NCBI GenBank assembly: GCA_964406575.1
Contig: CAYOSH010000016.1
Span: forward strand, 1 to 64,000
DNA length: 64,000 bases
Direction of reading: 5' to 3'
Origin: WTAW01 sp964406575
GTDB taxonomy: Bacteria > Acidobacteriota > Aminicenantia > Aminicenantales > Aminicenantaceae
Numbering within the stretch: the first letter of the stretch is position 1; the number at the start of each line of letters is the position of its first letter. A model generated the notes under the pieces. It saw only the letters and a program-made list of their open reading frames with translations. It was not told the DNA's origin and made no database searches. The position numbers and the translations under genes are program-made. Positions 1 to 8,264 of the stretch are shown piece by piece.

Positions 1-50
1 ATTAAAAAGTGCAAGGAAATAATGATTTATTACGATAAAAAGGTAATTAA

Positions 51-488
51 GTGAGTAAAAAGATTCAAGGGAGACCCGCCGAACACGGTGTTTACAGTTG
101 GATATCCTCCGGAAAGATCACACCTTCAATTCAGGGATCACGGCGTTTACAACGCTATCTTGAGGATTATGAGCGGGCGTTGATCCGGGAGATCACCGGG
201 GACAATCCCGGCACGTTGACGCCCTCTCGCGAACTCTTGGTCAAGTCTGTTGTCGAGGGATACGGCGTCCTGTTATTGTCTATGATGTACGTCAAGAAAC
301 ACGGCATATTAGACCCGGAAAAAATCAAAAAGGGGATCGTCTCCCTTCAACCCGTGTTGTCAACGTCAATGATCGCTTATATGAATTCGATCCGTCAGAA
401 CTTGAGCGCGCTTGGTCTCCCGGCGGATCGGATCGATGAGGCGTTCGATAGGCCTCTTCAAGAGAAAATGAACCATAGGTCTGGGTGA
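51..488 (+). CDS. Hypothetical protein, 145 aa
   Basis: I do not recognise this protein. It begins with GTG, preceded by AAAAAGG seven bases upstream, which is a reasonable ribosome binding site. It has no signal peptide or membrane segment and is rich in basic and polar residues, so it is probably cytoplasmic. The N-terminus reads GRPAEHGVYSWISSGKI and the middle holds a hydrophobic helix near residues 67-80. Its last 164 bases lie antisense to a lipoprotein-like reading frame (325-675); that frame looks like the damaged one. The length and even composition suggest a real gene, but no function can be given. Confidence 0.6.
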   Translation: MSKKIQGRPAEHGVYSWISSGKITPSIQGSRRLQRYLEDYERALIREITGDNPGTLTPSRELLVKSVVEGYGVLLLSMMYVKKHGILDPEKIKKGIVSLQPVLSTSMIAYMNSIRQNLSALGLPADRIDEAFDRPLQEKMNHRSG

Positions 489-675
489 GTGGCTTGATGG
501 GTGTTTTTGTTTCACGCCCAGAAAGCATCTCTTCGATCATTTTCTGTGTCTTATTGGGCGTTGTGACTTTGTTGTTTTTGGAGCAAGACAGATTTCCAGA
601 CACTAGTATGATTCCAGAAATAAAGACCACGGCCAAACCAGATTTGAACGCTTTAATAAATTTGAAAGCTTCCAT
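325..675 (-). pseudogene. Truncated lipoprotein-like ORF
   Basis: The first 60 residues look like a normal exported protein: a basic start (MEAFKFIKAFKSG), a hydrophobic stretch and then a cysteine in NLSCSKNN, which is a weak lipobox. Soon after residue 60 the sequence becomes serine- and arginine-rich and lies antisense to the gene at 51-488, so the C-terminal part is probably not native. I infer that a small lipoprotein gene was cut near position 490 and now reads into foreign sequence. The ATG at 675 is preferred over an upstream ATG at 711 because the signal sequence begins there. It could also be a short functional lipoprotein that happens to overlap. Confidence 0.35.
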
Positions 676-756
676 TATTTCCAGCCCGTTTGTTTGGATC
701 AGTATAGGCACTGCCGATAGGCAGAAACTTTTCGCTAATTCAATAACGAAAATACC

Positions 757-1296
757 CTACTTCTCCTCCTTCGGCTTAAGTTCCATACCGAGTTGCATCA
801 TGAGGCCTAAGCTATCGGAAATTTCCCAGGCTTCAATTATTTTTCCGTTTTCAATATGGAATATTTCAATCGCAGCAGCTTCTGTTTTATTCCCAGCGGC
901 AGGAATACCCCCAAGGTCACCCTGGTGAGTCCCCCGACCAATAAACCTGACGACAACTTTATCCCCCTTAGCGATTAAATCTTTAATGTCTACAGCAAGG
1001 TCGGGAAAAGCCTGCCAAAACATTTTAATTCCCTCAAATGCTTCTTCAAACGAGACGGATGCGGCTCCGAGCGATGGATGATGATATTTGGCATTAGGAG
1101 CATACCTCTCATTTAATTTATCCATGTCTCTATTGTTCCACTCTTCAAAAAAATTACGAATCAATTCCTTATTCTGCTCCTCAAGCTCTTCCTGGGCTTG
1201 CATAGCTTCAAGCTCTGCCATTGCTTGCTTGTCTTGGCAGTTGACCATAAAGCATAGAACTAGAGATAACGATAAAATAAGAGAGAGTGTTTTCAT
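757..1296 (-). CDS. Exported SnoaL-like (NTF2-fold) protein
   Basis: A 179-aa protein with a signal sequence (MKTLSLILSLSLVLCF) ending near a cysteine in MVNCQDKQ, so it may be a lipoprotein. A charged coiled segment rich in Glu and Gln (about residues 25-45) follows. The rest matches the ester-cyclase/SnoaL pattern: NKELIRNFFEEWNNRDMDKL, then YHHPS, then F..AFPDL.V.I.DLIA.GDKVVVR and an IEIFHIENGKIIEAWEISD strand pair. This fold binds small hydrophobic ligands or acts as an accessory domain; the substrate cannot be told. A clear GAGGAGG site precedes the ATG. A second NTF2-type lipoprotein lies just upstream on the same strand, about 50 bases away, so the two may be co-transcribed. Confidence 0.8.
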   Translation of the reverse strand: MKTLSLILSLSLVLCFMVNCQDKQAMAELEAMQAQEELEEQNKELIRNFFEEWNNRDMDKLNERYAPNAKYHHPSLGAASVSFEEAFEGIKMFWQAFPDLAVDIKDLIAKGDKVVVRFIGRGTHQGDLGGIPAAGNKTEAAAIEIFHIENGKIIEAWEISDSLGLMMQLGMELKPKEEK

Positions 1297-1346
1297 GTAA
1301 TCCTCCTCGCAGCTGAAATTGATGTCTTTAGATTAGATTTGTATCG

Positions 1347-1850
1347 TTATTCACTGGGCAGAGATGGTGGGGTATCATTGCTACCAGTAATAACCACACA
1401 CTTCCATTGACCTTCCAACTTACGCCATATAATTATGTTTTTTGATGGCACTTCAGTCCGACCTTCCGAGTCCTCGATTACCATCTTGAAAGAACCAAAA
1501 TCATACGCAAGGTCTCCCGACTCTGATACAAATACAGTTCTTGGTTCCATCACCCAATCTGTAAAGGGAATTTTAAAAAACTCTTCATACCCAGCTCGTA
1601 TTGCAGAGATACCAACAATTGTAGGTGCGCCTTCGACATGTAACACCGCATCTGGTGCAAAGTTGGAAAGACAGGCTTCCATATCACGGCGGAGTTCAGC
1701 GGCGAACCATTCTGTTGTTAGTGTGCGTATTGCTTCTTCCTCAGCCTCAACATCCACAGCAGTCTCCTCAGCAACCTTTTCTCCCTGCTGGCAGCCAAAA
1801 CTTAAACAAAGCACCAACACCAAAGGCAAAATCATAAACAGTTTTTTCAT
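1347..1850 (-). CDS. NTF2-like lipoprotein (DUF4440/SnoaL type)
   Basis: A 167-aa protein with a signal peptide and lipobox-like end (LCLSFGCQQGE), so it is likely a periplasmic lipoprotein. After an acidic linker, residues about 40-160 follow the NTF2-like pattern: EEEAIRTLTTEWFAAELRRDMEACLSNFAPDAVLH, an internal GISAIRAGYEEFF helix, and a closing IIIWRKLEGQWKCVVITGSND hairpin. Proteins of this type are often annotated as ketosteroid-isomerase-like or DUF4440, with unknown ligands. AAAGGAG precedes the ATG. It lies upstream of a related lipoprotein gene in the same direction, which suggests a small two-gene unit. Confidence 0.8.
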   Translation of the reverse strand: MKKLFMILPLVLVLCLSFGCQQGEKVAEETAVDVEAEEEAIRTLTTEWFAAELRRDMEACLSNFAPDAVLHVEGAPTIVGISAIRAGYEEFFKIPFTDWVMEPRTVFVSESGDLAYDFGSFKMVIEDSEGRTEVPSKNIIIWRKLEGQWKCVVITGSNDTPPSLPSE

Positions 1851-1966
1851 TGGGATCTCCTTTTACATTGATACATTCCCTTAAGTTGTAATAATTAAAT
1901 AACATAGCGCCACTTAAGTCAATAAAAGGAATCACTCCCAACAGAAGGCCATCTTCCACACACAGA

Positions 1967-1984
1967 AGCGAACATCTGTTCGCT
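1967..1984. repeat. Perfect palindrome, 8-bp arms
   Basis: AGCGAACA and TGTTCGCT form a perfect 8-bp inverted repeat around a central TC. It lies between the lipoprotein gene start at 1850 and the M23-type coding region, inside the open frame that runs into the peptidase. It may be an operator for the divergent lipoprotein gene or the mark of an insertion that removed the 5' end of the peptidase gene. No T-run follows, so it is not a standard terminator. Confidence 0.45.
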
Positions 1985-2068
1985 ACGAAAGAGCGACGAG
2001 ACCTCGGCTCAACTACGCTTCGCCCCTCGGTCCGCCGATCCTTTCTCCGCCGTCGCCGTCATCATGGA

Positions 2069-2818
2069 GTGGATATTTTTGCACCTCGACACACGCCGGT
2101 CGTTGCCGCGTCCAGAGCCTATGTTGTGTTCGTCGGAGACGACCCCACCGGAGGGCGCGTGATTTGGCTCAAGGACTCCAAACGCTCCCTTCACATATAT
2201 TATGCACACCTGCAAAACCAGCAAGTCAAACAGTACACGTGGGTGGGTCCGGGACAGGTGATCGGCAGAGTAGGAAACACGGGCAACGCGCGAAGCACAC
2301 CACCCCATCTCCACTTCGGGACATATGAGATTGGCCATGGAGCCATCGACCCTTATGATTACATCACCCAGCCCAAAGGTGAACGATCCCCTCTCGCAGC
2401 CGACTTAGAAGCCCTGGGTCATTGGATGCGGGTTCAAGGATCACCCCTGAATGTAAATATTCCTTACGGTTCGGCTTCTGAACAGATCAAAACTCTTGAA
2501 CCGCATTCAGCTCTAAAGGTTTTAGCGGCAGCGGGCGAGGATTACCGTGTCCTTTTACCTGATGGAAGGTTCGGATACGTTCCCGCAAGCCAAATTGAAG
2601 CATTGAATGAATCGCTCAAAAATTACGCTGTCCCAACCGATCAGTTCGTCATCGAGTCACCCACGGCGGATGCAGCCGCGATAGGATCGGTCAACGCTGG
2701 AGAGGGATTCTCCGTTCTCGCCAAATACGAGGAATACTGGCTCGTCAAAACACAACAGGGAAGCACGGGATGGCTACAAATCCCGGCTGCCGTATCATCC
2801 GATATTTGGCCTGAATAA
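2069..2818 (+). CDS. M23 peptidase with SH3 domains, 5'-truncated
   Basis: The frame encodes the end of an M23 (LytM/lysostaphin-type) cell-wall endopeptidase: GVDIFAPRHTPVVA at the N-terminus, YYAHLQNQQ, then GNTGNA and the metal-binding HLHFGTY. Two SH3-like modules follow (about residues 140-185 and 190-245), ending in wall-binding-type KTQQGSTGWLQ. The frame stays open upstream to 1907 and reads RRHHGVDIF, so the first metal-site histidine lies just before the GTG at 2069. No credible start codon or signal peptide is found there: the upstream residues are an unnatural Arg-rich string. I infer that the 5' end of the gene has been lost and that this is a pseudogene or a much-shortened protein. 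Confidence 0.7.
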   Translation: MDIFAPRHTPVVAASRAYVVFVGDDPTGGRVIWLKDSKRSLHIYYAHLQNQQVKQYTWVGPGQVIGRVGNTGNARSTPPHLHFGTYEIGHGAIDPYDYITQPKGERSPLAADLEALGHWMRVQGSPLNVNIPYGSASEQIKTLEPHSALKVLAAAGEDYRVLLPDGRFGYVPASQIEALNESLKNYAVPTDQFVIESPTADAAAIGSVNAGEGFSVLAKYEEYWLVKTQQGSTGWLQIPAAVSSDIWPE

Positions 2819-2978
2819 TCCAGGCCAGGTAACTTTACGGATAAAGAACTTTCTTTCATTATCATCTTCGGTTTTCTTTATTCACCACGAACATATCTAT
2901 ATAATGGAATTTTATCAGGCGGCATCAGATGAATTTTTTTTATACTATTGAATTCAGAAAATCGTTAAGGGAAGCATC

Positions 2979-4100
2979 ATGCGATACAAAGTATTCGGAA
3001 AAACAGGGAAAAAAGTCTCGATCCTCGGTTTTGGAGGAATGCGTTTTGATCCGGAGGATGAAGAGCTGGCTATCCGGACAGTCTATCGTGCTGTGGATTT
3101 AGGCATCAATTATATCGATACAGCTCCAGGTTACTGTGAAGACAAATCCGAAACGTTCATAGGAAAAGCTTTAGATCTGCTACCAGAAGAGAAAAAGCAG
3201 AAAGTATTTGTCTCAACCAAGTCTCATTACAGATCAGATCCTACAGCCGATGATGTGCGAAACCGCATCGAGGACCAGCTTAAGAAACTGAAACTGCACA
3301 AAATACACTTCTACAACATGTGGTGTCTCATGGACATGCAACAATTCGAGACGATCATGGCTCCGGGAGGGCCCTATGAAGGGGCGCTCAAAGCCAAGAA
3401 AGAAGGTCTCATCGAACATCTCTGCGCCACCGCCCACGCATCAGGCAAAGACATCGCAGAGTATGTGAAAGCCGGAGTCTTTGAGGGAATCACCCTCGGA
3501 TACAACATCATAAACCACACATTCCGTAAGGAAGGATTGGAGGCTGCAGCCGCCGCCGGTTTAGGTGTCGTCACCATGAATCCCTTGGGCGGAGGAATGT
3601 TAACGCAACATGAGCGGTTGTTGAGTGTCCTCAAAGACGATGAATCCGACTCTTTCATCGCAGCCGCCCTTCGTTTCAATCTTTCTCATCCGGAGATCAC
3701 GATAGTTCTCTCGGGCATGAAAAATGAAAATGAAGTGGAAGCCAATGTGAAGACCGCAGAATCGGTAGAAAAGCCAGACGCTGCCGCTACCAAAAAGCTC
3801 CTTAAACGGTTCGAATCCCTGGGTGAAACTTTTTGCACAACCTGTGGCTACTGCCTGGAACATTGTCCGGAGAATATCCAGATCCCCCTCTATGCATCGA
3901 TGTGGGACAGAGTCCGGATGAAACAGCCCGAAGAAGTCCGGCGGGTCTACAAGATCTACCTCATAGATGATGAACGCTGGCTCAAAGGAAAGAGGGCCTC
4001 TGATTGCACCCAATGCGGAGAGTGCGAAGCACACTGCACACAGAAACTTCCCATCAGAGAATACCTGACAAAGATCGCAGAATTTCTAGGGGAAGACTGA
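2979..4100 (+). CDS. Aldo/keto reductase with C-terminal ferredoxin
   Basis: Residues 1-270 form an aldo/keto reductase barrel: LGFGGMRF, NYIDTAPGY (Asp47, Tyr52), VSTKS (Lys81), and VTMNPLGGGML for cofactor binding. Residues about 275-373 carry two cysteine clusters, CTTCGYCLEHCP and CTQCGECEAHC, which fit two [4Fe-4S] clusters. This AKR-ferredoxin fusion is a known family of cytoplasmic oxidoreductases in anaerobes; its substrate is generally unknown. Where typical AKRs have the fourth catalytic residue (LH in DLYxLH), this protein reads NMWCL, so the histidine seems to be tryptophan. A probable site (AAGGGAAGC) precedes the ATG. It stands alone, with 160 bases upstream and the S41 remnant downstream. 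Confidence 0.92.
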   Translation: MRYKVFGKTGKKVSILGFGGMRFDPEDEELAIRTVYRAVDLGINYIDTAPGYCEDKSETFIGKALDLLPEEKKQKVFVSTKSHYRSDPTADDVRNRIEDQLKKLKLHKIHFYNMWCLMDMQQFETIMAPGGPYEGALKAKKEGLIEHLCATAHASGKDIAEYVKAGVFEGITLGYNIINHTFRKEGLEAAAAAGLGVVTMNPLGGGMLTQHERLLSVLKDDESDSFIAAALRFNLSHPEITIVLSGMKNENEVEANVKTAESVEKPDAAATKKLLKRFESLGETFCTTCGYCLEHCPENIQIPLYASMWDRVRMKQPEEVRRVYKIYLIDDERWLKGKRASDCTQCGECEAHCTQKLPIREYLTKIAEFLGED

Positions 4101-4319
4101 GAACGATCAAACCAAGACACAGGTATCAATTAGATAGATCCTCTCTAGAAAACACATTTCCAGGATGCAGTTTACAGAATCCGTGACTGCTGGCTCTTGA
4201 ATCTGCATTCGTATCCAAAAGGGCAAGAGTAAATTCCAACACTGTGTCTCTTCCGCAACTACAGCGAAGATGAGGATGTTACACTCGGCGGTGAGGTCGT
4301 ATCGATCAATGACCGCCCC

Positions 4320-5324
4320 ATGACAGAGATTTTGGAAATGATGCCGGCCATTCAGCCTTCGGACGGTCACAACATGACCTCAAAGTACAGAAGGTTGGAA
4401 AGCACCACAGCCTTCGGGAGACGATACGCTCAACTCTTCGGGATCACGACATCATTCAAGATCATCTATCTTTCGCCTGAGGACAGTCAAAAGAAAGACA
4501 TTCGAGTTCAAGGTTTTAAGCAGGAGGAGCTCACACAGATCTTTCCCCAGCGATACCCGGAAGCAGCCCAAAATCGTCCCCCAATCAAGATCAAATACAG
4601 AGGAGATGTGGCCATTCTGACTATACGGACGTTTTCCTCCGGCGCCTATCAATCAGCCAAAATATCCTTTCTTTATTTTATGAAAAAGACATTCAGGGAA
4701 ATCTCAGAAAAGAATATCCAGCACCTCGTCATCGACCTCCGGGATAACGGTGGGGGTGAGGACTTATTCGGGAGGATCCTCTTTTCCTATCTCATTGACA
4801 AACCTTACCTGTATTACAACTTCCTGGAAGTGAAAAGCGACACATTTTCTTTTTTGAGCAACACCGACGCGCCGGACATTGAAAAGATGCTCCAAAAAAA
4901 CACCCATAAGAATGAAAGAGGGACCTATGACATCCTGGTTCATGCGAACCTGGGAGAGCAGAAGCCAATGAAGCCGACATTTTTGGGCAGGGTGTACGTG
5001 CTCATCAACGGAGGAAGTTTTTCAGGCTCGGGGGAGACCACATCCCTGATGCATTATCACAAAAGAGCTGTGTTCATCGGCGAAGAGTGCGGGGCCGGTT
5101 ATTATGGCAACACCTCCGGCCTGATGCCGACGCTGACCCTGCCGTATACTCAACTCCGCATGAGAATCCCCATGGTCAGATACCATATGGCCGTGTCCGG
5201 ATATGATTATCCCGATAGAGGGATCATCCCCGATTATCCTTTTACTCGAACTATTGAGGACTATTTAGGAGACCGGGATACGGAGATGGATTTTGTTCTG
5301 GATTTGATTGAGAAACAGAGATAA
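4320..5324 (+). CDS. S41 peptidase-like protein, 5'-truncated
   Basis: The C-terminal half matches S41 (C-terminal processing/tricorn-type) proteases: IKYRGDVAILTIRTF, then HLVIDLRDNGGG, and the nucleophile region VLINGGSFSGSGETTSL, ending with a PDRGIIPDYP motif. In-frame codons before the ATG at 4320 still read GGEVVSINDRPM, a PDZ-type strand, back to about 4233. There the frame meets a TAA at 4230. So the natural gene began further upstream and its signal peptide and first domain are missing. I infer a pseudogene remnant about 55-60% of full length. The remaining catalytic region is intact, so a shortened product cannot be excluded. No ribosome binding site is obvious at 4320. Confidence 0.72.
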   Translation: MTEILEMMPAIQPSDGHNMTSKYRRLESTTAFGRRYAQLFGITTSFKIIYLSPEDSQKKDIRVQGFKQEELTQIFPQRYPEAAQNRPPIKIKYRGDVAILTIRTFSSGAYQSAKISFLYFMKKTFREISEKNIQHLVIDLRDNGGGEDLFGRILFSYLIDKPYLYYNFLEVKSDTFSFLSNTDAPDIEKMLQKNTHKNERGTYDILVHANLGEQKPMKPTFLGRVYVLINGGSFSGSGETTSLMHYHKRAVFIGEECGAGYYGNTSGLMPTLTLPYTQLRMRIPMVRYHMAVSGYDYPDRGIIPDYPFTRTIEDYLGDRDTEMDFVLDLIEKQR

Positions 5325-5486
5325 CCCATTCAAAATTCATTGGTTCTCATGAGATTTTCATCCCTGGAATCTATCGAGAGATTCAGAGGATTAATATTAA
5401 TACACCAAAAACATATGTTCGATTATGCCTGCGTTAAGGAGGATATTAATACGAGTAGAAATAAGCGTATTGAGGTTGAAAAATCC

Positions 5487-6146
5487 TCAAAAAACCTTTC
5501 TGCGCGGTTTGGGACGGCAGATGTAGATATTATCATCGGGCAGGAAGGTCTCAACCCGGATGAGCTCATAGCCTGCTTCATCGAGTTGAGCCAGGATCTC
5601 TTCCTTGGGAGTGGAATGGTTCGACCCAAATCCTGATTTTTCCGGCTCTGTATCCACAATAGCTAAAATACCGGTGGCTTTCAAGCAGGGGATGATATTC
5701 CTTATGAGGGCGACCGGCCTGTCCAAATGATGGTAAACATTGATCATAAATGCAATATCTAGAGCATTTTCGGGCAAGAGCGGGTCCTCGATTTCACCGA
5801 CGATCGTTTCCACATTGTGGAGGTTGTCTTTTACGCACCTCTCTTTAAGATGTTCCAGGGCCTGGATGTCAATGTCGTTGGCATAGATTTTCCCCTCATC
5901 TCCCACACGATCGGCTAACCAGACCGTCAAACGGCCTGTTCCTGCACCAATTTCTCCCAGAACCATCCCCGGTTTCACACCGATGGCATCCATGATCTTA
6001 TCTGGTGGTTGCAGTTTGTTGAGGCGTTTTTCCCACTCCTCGACCGTAATTGTTCTCTCTTGGGTATAAAGGCCGCTGACTGCAATCAGAGAGAGAATCA
6101 AACAGCTCCATGCTTTCTTCACTAACGAATGCTCCATACCTTTCAC
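5487..6146 (-). CDS. Exported SAM-dependent methyltransferase-like protein
   Basis: A 219-aa protein with a class I methyltransferase fold: KPGMVLGEIGAGTGRLTVWLAD (SAM motif I), IYANDIDIQAL (acidic end of strand 2), VETIVGEIEDPLLPENALDIAFMINVYHHLDRP (motifs around strand 4) and ILAIVDTEP. Oddly, it begins with what looks like a signal peptide (KKAWSCLILSLIAVSGLYTQE), which would place it in the periplasm, where SAM is not normally present. Related exported methyltransferase-like proteins are seen in several environmental phyla; their role is unknown. The start could be GTG at 6146 or ATG at 6137; AAGGTG upstream suits the latter. It is a single gene. Confidence 0.85.
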   Translation of the reverse strand: MKGMEHSLVKKAWSCLILSLIAVSGLYTQERTITVEEWEKRLNKLQPPDKIMDAIGVKPGMVLGEIGAGTGRLTVWLADRVGDEGKIYANDIDIQALEHLKERCVKDNLHNVETIVGEIEDPLLPENALDIAFMINVYHHLDRPVALIRNIIPCLKATGILAIVDTEPEKSGFGSNHSTPKEEILAQLDEAGYELIRVETFLPDDNIYICRPKPRRKVF

Positions 6147-6418
6147 CTTATTCCTGAATTCAGGCCGAACAATAAAATTGATTCGAATATTATATCAAAC
6201 ACGGATCATATTATGCTAATGAACGTATCCAGGAAGGGCAGACTATTGCGTTGAAGATCAGTAAAGATCTATTCTCGTATCGGTCAATCGGAGAATGATT
6301 ACAACTTCAAGGAATAACTGGAACCAACTTATGACAGAGGAGCTAGCGCAAAAAACTGAAGAGCGAGTCAAAAACTCCTATTTCCGCGATGGAAAGGTAA
6401 ATCCAATGATTTTGGCAG
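6147..6418. other. Intergenic stretch, nothing assigned
   Basis: About 270 bases between the exported methyltransferase gene and the permease remnant. It holds a short inverted repeat (AGATC...GATCT) and a 43-codon forward frame that I cannot support as a gene. Confidence 0.4.
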
Positions 6419-6647
6419 TCATTCGTAACGAGGAGAGTCCGCAGGGTTGGCTATGGCCGCTTTGAAAGCCTGGAGGCTTATTGTTAAAAGGGCAATGATC
6501 ACTGCGAGTGCTCCTGCCAAAAGAAAGATCCACCAATCCAAGTTCACACGGTAGGCAAAGTTTGCGAGCCACATGCGCATAACGATGGCAGCCATCGGCC
6601 AGGCGAGAAGGTTTGAGAAAAGCACCCATTTGGAAAAGTCTCAGGTC
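6419..6647 (-). pseudogene. Remnant: C-terminus of MacB/FtsX permease
   Basis: The frame encodes only the last transmembrane pair of an FtsX-type ABC permease: FSKWVLFSNLLAWPMA, WLANFAYRVN, a hydrophobic helix and the family's closing AAIANPADSPRYE. The complete permeases elsewhere in this window end in nearly the same way (for example RAALSNPVDALRYE). A stop codon lies immediately upstream in frame and no start or ribosome site is present, so this is the tail of a deleted gene. It shows that at least one more permease gene of this family once lay here. Confidence 0.75.
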
Positions 6648-6727
6648 GGCCATAGGAAACCTTTCTTTGATTATTTTCGTCTTATAAATTAAAGGATATT
6701 TTTATAGAAAAAAGGAGGCTTATAAAG

Positions 6728-7426
6728 ATGAGGTCAAAAATTTTGTTTGTTGTCCTTATAGTCTTGTGTGTCACAGCAGCTTTTTCTTTTGAAAAAGTGA
6801 AAGAATTGAGCTTGAGTGCTAATGGGATCGAAAAGCTCAAGATCGATTGCGGTGCGGGATTTTTGAAAGTCACAGGAAACGATTCCTCAAGGACAATCCA
6901 AGTCAAAGCTGAGATTATGGTGAAGGGAAAGAATGAGGAAGATGCCGAAGAGTACATCCGAAAAAATGTGGTCCTCACTCTCGAAAAAAAAGGCAGTAAT
7001 GCCGTCTTGGTCAGTCAATTCAAAAACAGCATTTTCACCGGAAGTCGAGTCATCGACCTCACTGTCGAAGTGCCGAAAAATATAAACATCGACGTGGATG
7101 ACGGTTCCGGATTCATGACCATACAAAATATCAGTGGGGGGATTTACGTGGATGATGGTTCTGGCGATCTCACCGTCGAAGAGATCCAAGGAGATGTCAC
7201 GATCGATGACGGATCAGGGAGGATTGACGTGAATAATGTCAAAGGAAATGTGTCCGTAGATGACAGCTCAGGAACAATCGATGTGCAAGATGTCACCGGG
7301 AACGTTGTTGTGGATGACGGTTCCGGGTCGATCCGGATAGAAGGCGTTGGAGGCGATGTCCACATCAAGGATGACGGAAGCGGGAGCCTCCGCATCCGGG
7401 ACGTCAAGGGGAAGGTTATTAAGTAA
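6728..7426 (+). CDS. Exported DUF4097-type beta-solenoid protein with VDDGSG repeats
   Basis: A 232-aa exported protein: signal peptide MRSKILFVVLIVLCVTAAFS, a beta-rich region that resembles the DUF4097 putative-adhesin family (IEKLKIDCGAGFLKVTG), and then about eight short repeats from residue 117 on. Each repeat follows VDDGSGxIxVxxVxGNV, with a period of about 19-20 residues; aspartate and glycine lie at fixed places, which suggests a right-handed beta helix with a negatively charged edge that may bind cations. An AAAGGAGG site precedes the ATG closely. The gene stands alone and converges on its downstream neighbour with only 14 bases between. The exact role (surface or periplasmic) is unknown. 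Confidence 0.82.
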   Translation: MRSKILFVVLIVLCVTAAFSFEKVKELSLSANGIEKLKIDCGAGFLKVTGNDSSRTIQVKAEIMVKGKNEEDAEEYIRKNVVLTLEKKGSNAVLVSQFKNSIFTGSRVIDLTVEVPKNINIDVDDGSGFMTIQNISGGIYVDDGSGDLTVEEIQGDVTIDDGSGRIDVNNVKGNVSVDDSSGTIDVQDVTGNVVVDDGSGSIRIEGVGGDVHIKDDGSGSLRIRDVKGKVIK

Positions 7427-7440
7427 TCACAGTTTTTGGA

Positions 7441-8139
7441 TTAAGCGAGGGACCGCAAAGCCTCGACAACACGTCTGTCATCCGGATTCTCAGGAAGCGG
7501 AAGGCGCACGCTCACGGCCGCAACAAAATCCTCATGAGACAAAGACATTTGATGATCCTTGAGAGTGACAATGATGTGTTCATCCGTTCGTTCAAGGCCG
7601 GGTGGATTCTCCTTCTCCTGCACCGCATGGAGTGAGAACTGCACTCTCCACATCAACCGAAACTCCGCCTCCTCCTCGCCGACAAAAACACCCATGTCAT
7701 CGCCATGGGTGGCGTACTCAGAAGTGATGTGCCAGATCTGTGCGTGGAGTGGATAGGGCCCTACGAATGTTTGGATTGTGGCCCCAAGGCCCAATTTTCC
7801 CCATTCCTCTCTCACACGGGTCTGTCTCTTGACCCATTGTTCAAAAATCGCTTCATTGGAGAGATGCGCCCGCTTTGCTATCTGCTGATCATTGAATGTG
7901 TCTAGATCCTTGAATCCGGCGATATGCTCTTTGACACGGTCTTCTAAACAGGCCTCATTGTACTCTTCATCACTGTCAAGATGCGCCACAATATCTCTTA
8001 CGCTCCAGCCTTCACAACAGGTGGGTTTTGTCCATTCTTCGGGTTTCAGACTTTCAAGAAGGGATTGGACTCGACCGACTTCTAGATCTAGGGTCAAAAA
8101 CGGATCGTTATGGGGCAATCCAAATTTTTCCTGGCTCAT
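7441..8139 (-). CDS. Maleylpyruvate isomerase/DinB-fold family protein
   Basis: A 232-aa cytoplasmic protein. The N-terminal half has the pattern of the mycothiol-dependent maleylpyruvate isomerase N-domain (DinB-like four-helix bundle): RVQSLLESLKPEEWTKPTCCEGWSVRDIVAHL, then a long helix with EEWGKLG and QIWHITSEYATHGDDMG. His52 of VAHL and the later HITSEYATH histidines are the expected metal-binding residues. The C-terminal third is a small beta-rich domain. In actinobacteria such proteins use mycothiol; here the thiol partner and substrate are unknown, and the product may simply be a metal-dependent transferase or hydrolase. The ATG follows GGAGG. It is a single gene. Confidence 0.8.
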   Translation of the reverse strand: MSQEKFGLPHNDPFLTLDLEVGRVQSLLESLKPEEWTKPTCCEGWSVRDIVAHLDSDEEYNEACLEDRVKEHIAGFKDLDTFNDQQIAKRAHLSNEAIFEQWVKRQTRVREEWGKLGLGATIQTFVGPYPLHAQIWHITSEYATHGDDMGVFVGEEEAEFRLMWRVQFSLHAVQEKENPPGLERTDEHIIVTLKDHQMSLSHEDFVAAVSVRLPLPENPDDRRVVEALRSLA

Positions 8140-8264
8140 AGTGTCCTCCCTCTTTAAGACAATTTTCCTCTTCTTTCATTTTCATCCAATTCATAAAAAC
8201 AACGCTAAAATGTTGCAAATCCAATCAAGAAGACTTTATTTAGAAAACGGGGAAATGTCTGAAT

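Noticed and set aside
3805..3825. GGTTCGAATCC string as a tRNA T-loop
   Set aside because: It lies inside the aldo/keto reductase gene and has no acceptor or anticodon stem.
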